Assembly (NCBI GenBank): GCA_014239035.1
Contig: JAAZZY010000102.1
Location: 1-5,220, forward strand
Source: Chlamydiia bacterium
GTDB lineage: Bacteria > Chlamydiota > Chlamydiia > Chlamydiales > JAAZZY01
Direction: 5' to 3'
DNA: 5,220 nt
Part shown: one piece after another, positions 5,187 to 5,220 of the stretch
Position numbering within the stretch: position 1 is the first letter of the stretch
How the letters are laid out: each line of letters opens with the position of its first letter
The notes under the pieces: model-generated
Told to the model about the DNA's origin: nothing
Database searches by the model: none
The model's input: only the letters and a program-made list of their open reading frames with translations
Position numbers and translations under genes: made by a program

Positions 5187-5220
5187 ATGAAAATATTAAA
5201 AGTAGACCTTCGAGCTTTTT
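5187..5220 (+). CDS. Start of a YhaN/SbcC/Rad50-like ATPase gene (partial)
   Basis: ATG at 5187 follows the nuclease stop codon (5184-5186) with no gap. The 11 codons visible read MKILKVDLRAF, which matches the usual N-terminus of YhaN/SbcC-type AAA ATPases, where a first beta strand and an 'FG.F' turn precede the Walker A. A weak Shine-Dalgarno (AGAGA, 5174-5178) lies in the end of the nuclease gene. No terminator separates the two, so co-transcription and translational coupling are expected. The identification rests on few residues plus the well-known gene pairing. The Walker A, coiled coils and signature motif lie beyond the window. Confidence 0.75.
   Translation, partial: MKILKVDLRAF

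Overview
The window is a compact, AT-rich (about 40% GC by eye) bacterial chromosomal stretch with six complete or partial genes of credible length plus the first codons of a seventh. No RNA gene, insertion sequence, CRISPR array or phage gene was seen. My best guess for the source is a member of the Chlamydiae outside the genus Chlamydia (Parachlamydia/Rhabdochlamydia/Simkania type). This rests on the base composition, the general look of the uracil-DNA glycosylase and the long phosphoglucomutase, and a small protein that could be a type III secretion chaperone. It is an inference from memory of the families and is not proven by the sequence.

Layout. Positions 1-246 hold the 3' end of an unrecognised gene, closed by a clear hairpin/T-tract terminator (272-301). 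A small Ala-rich protein of 167 residues follows (373-876). It has its own promoter, a near-perfect Shine-Dalgarno and its own strong terminator (881-907), so it is a monocistronic unit. Uracil-DNA glycosylase (ung, 938-1654) starts 31 nt later, with a perfect TATAAT box only 9 nt before its ATG and no ribosome binding site. This suggests a leaderless or nearly leaderless mRNA. A 124-residue protein (1733-2107) comes next, with a promoter-upstream element almost identical to that of the 167-residue gene. It converges on a long-form alpha-phosphoglucomutase/phosphomannomutase (minus strand, 2125-3879), with only 17 nt between the stop codons.

On the other side of an 83-nt divergent intergenic region lies a YhaO/SbcD/Mre11-type metallophosphoesterase nuclease (3963-5186). 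Its stop codon directly abuts the ATG of a gene whose first residues (MKILKVDLRAF) look like the start of its expected partner, a YhaN/SbcC/Rad50-type ATPase, cut off by the window edge.

Functionally, two of the genes are DNA repair (uracil excision; a DNA-end-processing nuclease with its ATPase partner). One is central sugar-phosphate metabolism (glucose-1-P/glucose-6-P, feeding glycogen or cell-envelope precursors). The two small proteins and the 5' partial gene are lineage-specific unknowns. Nothing in the window forces the conclusion that it encodes a new system. The points most worth a second look are the shared promoter element, the leaderless ung with a changed DNA-intercalation loop, the 11-residue-periodic small protein, and the mini-ORF overlapping the nuclease start.
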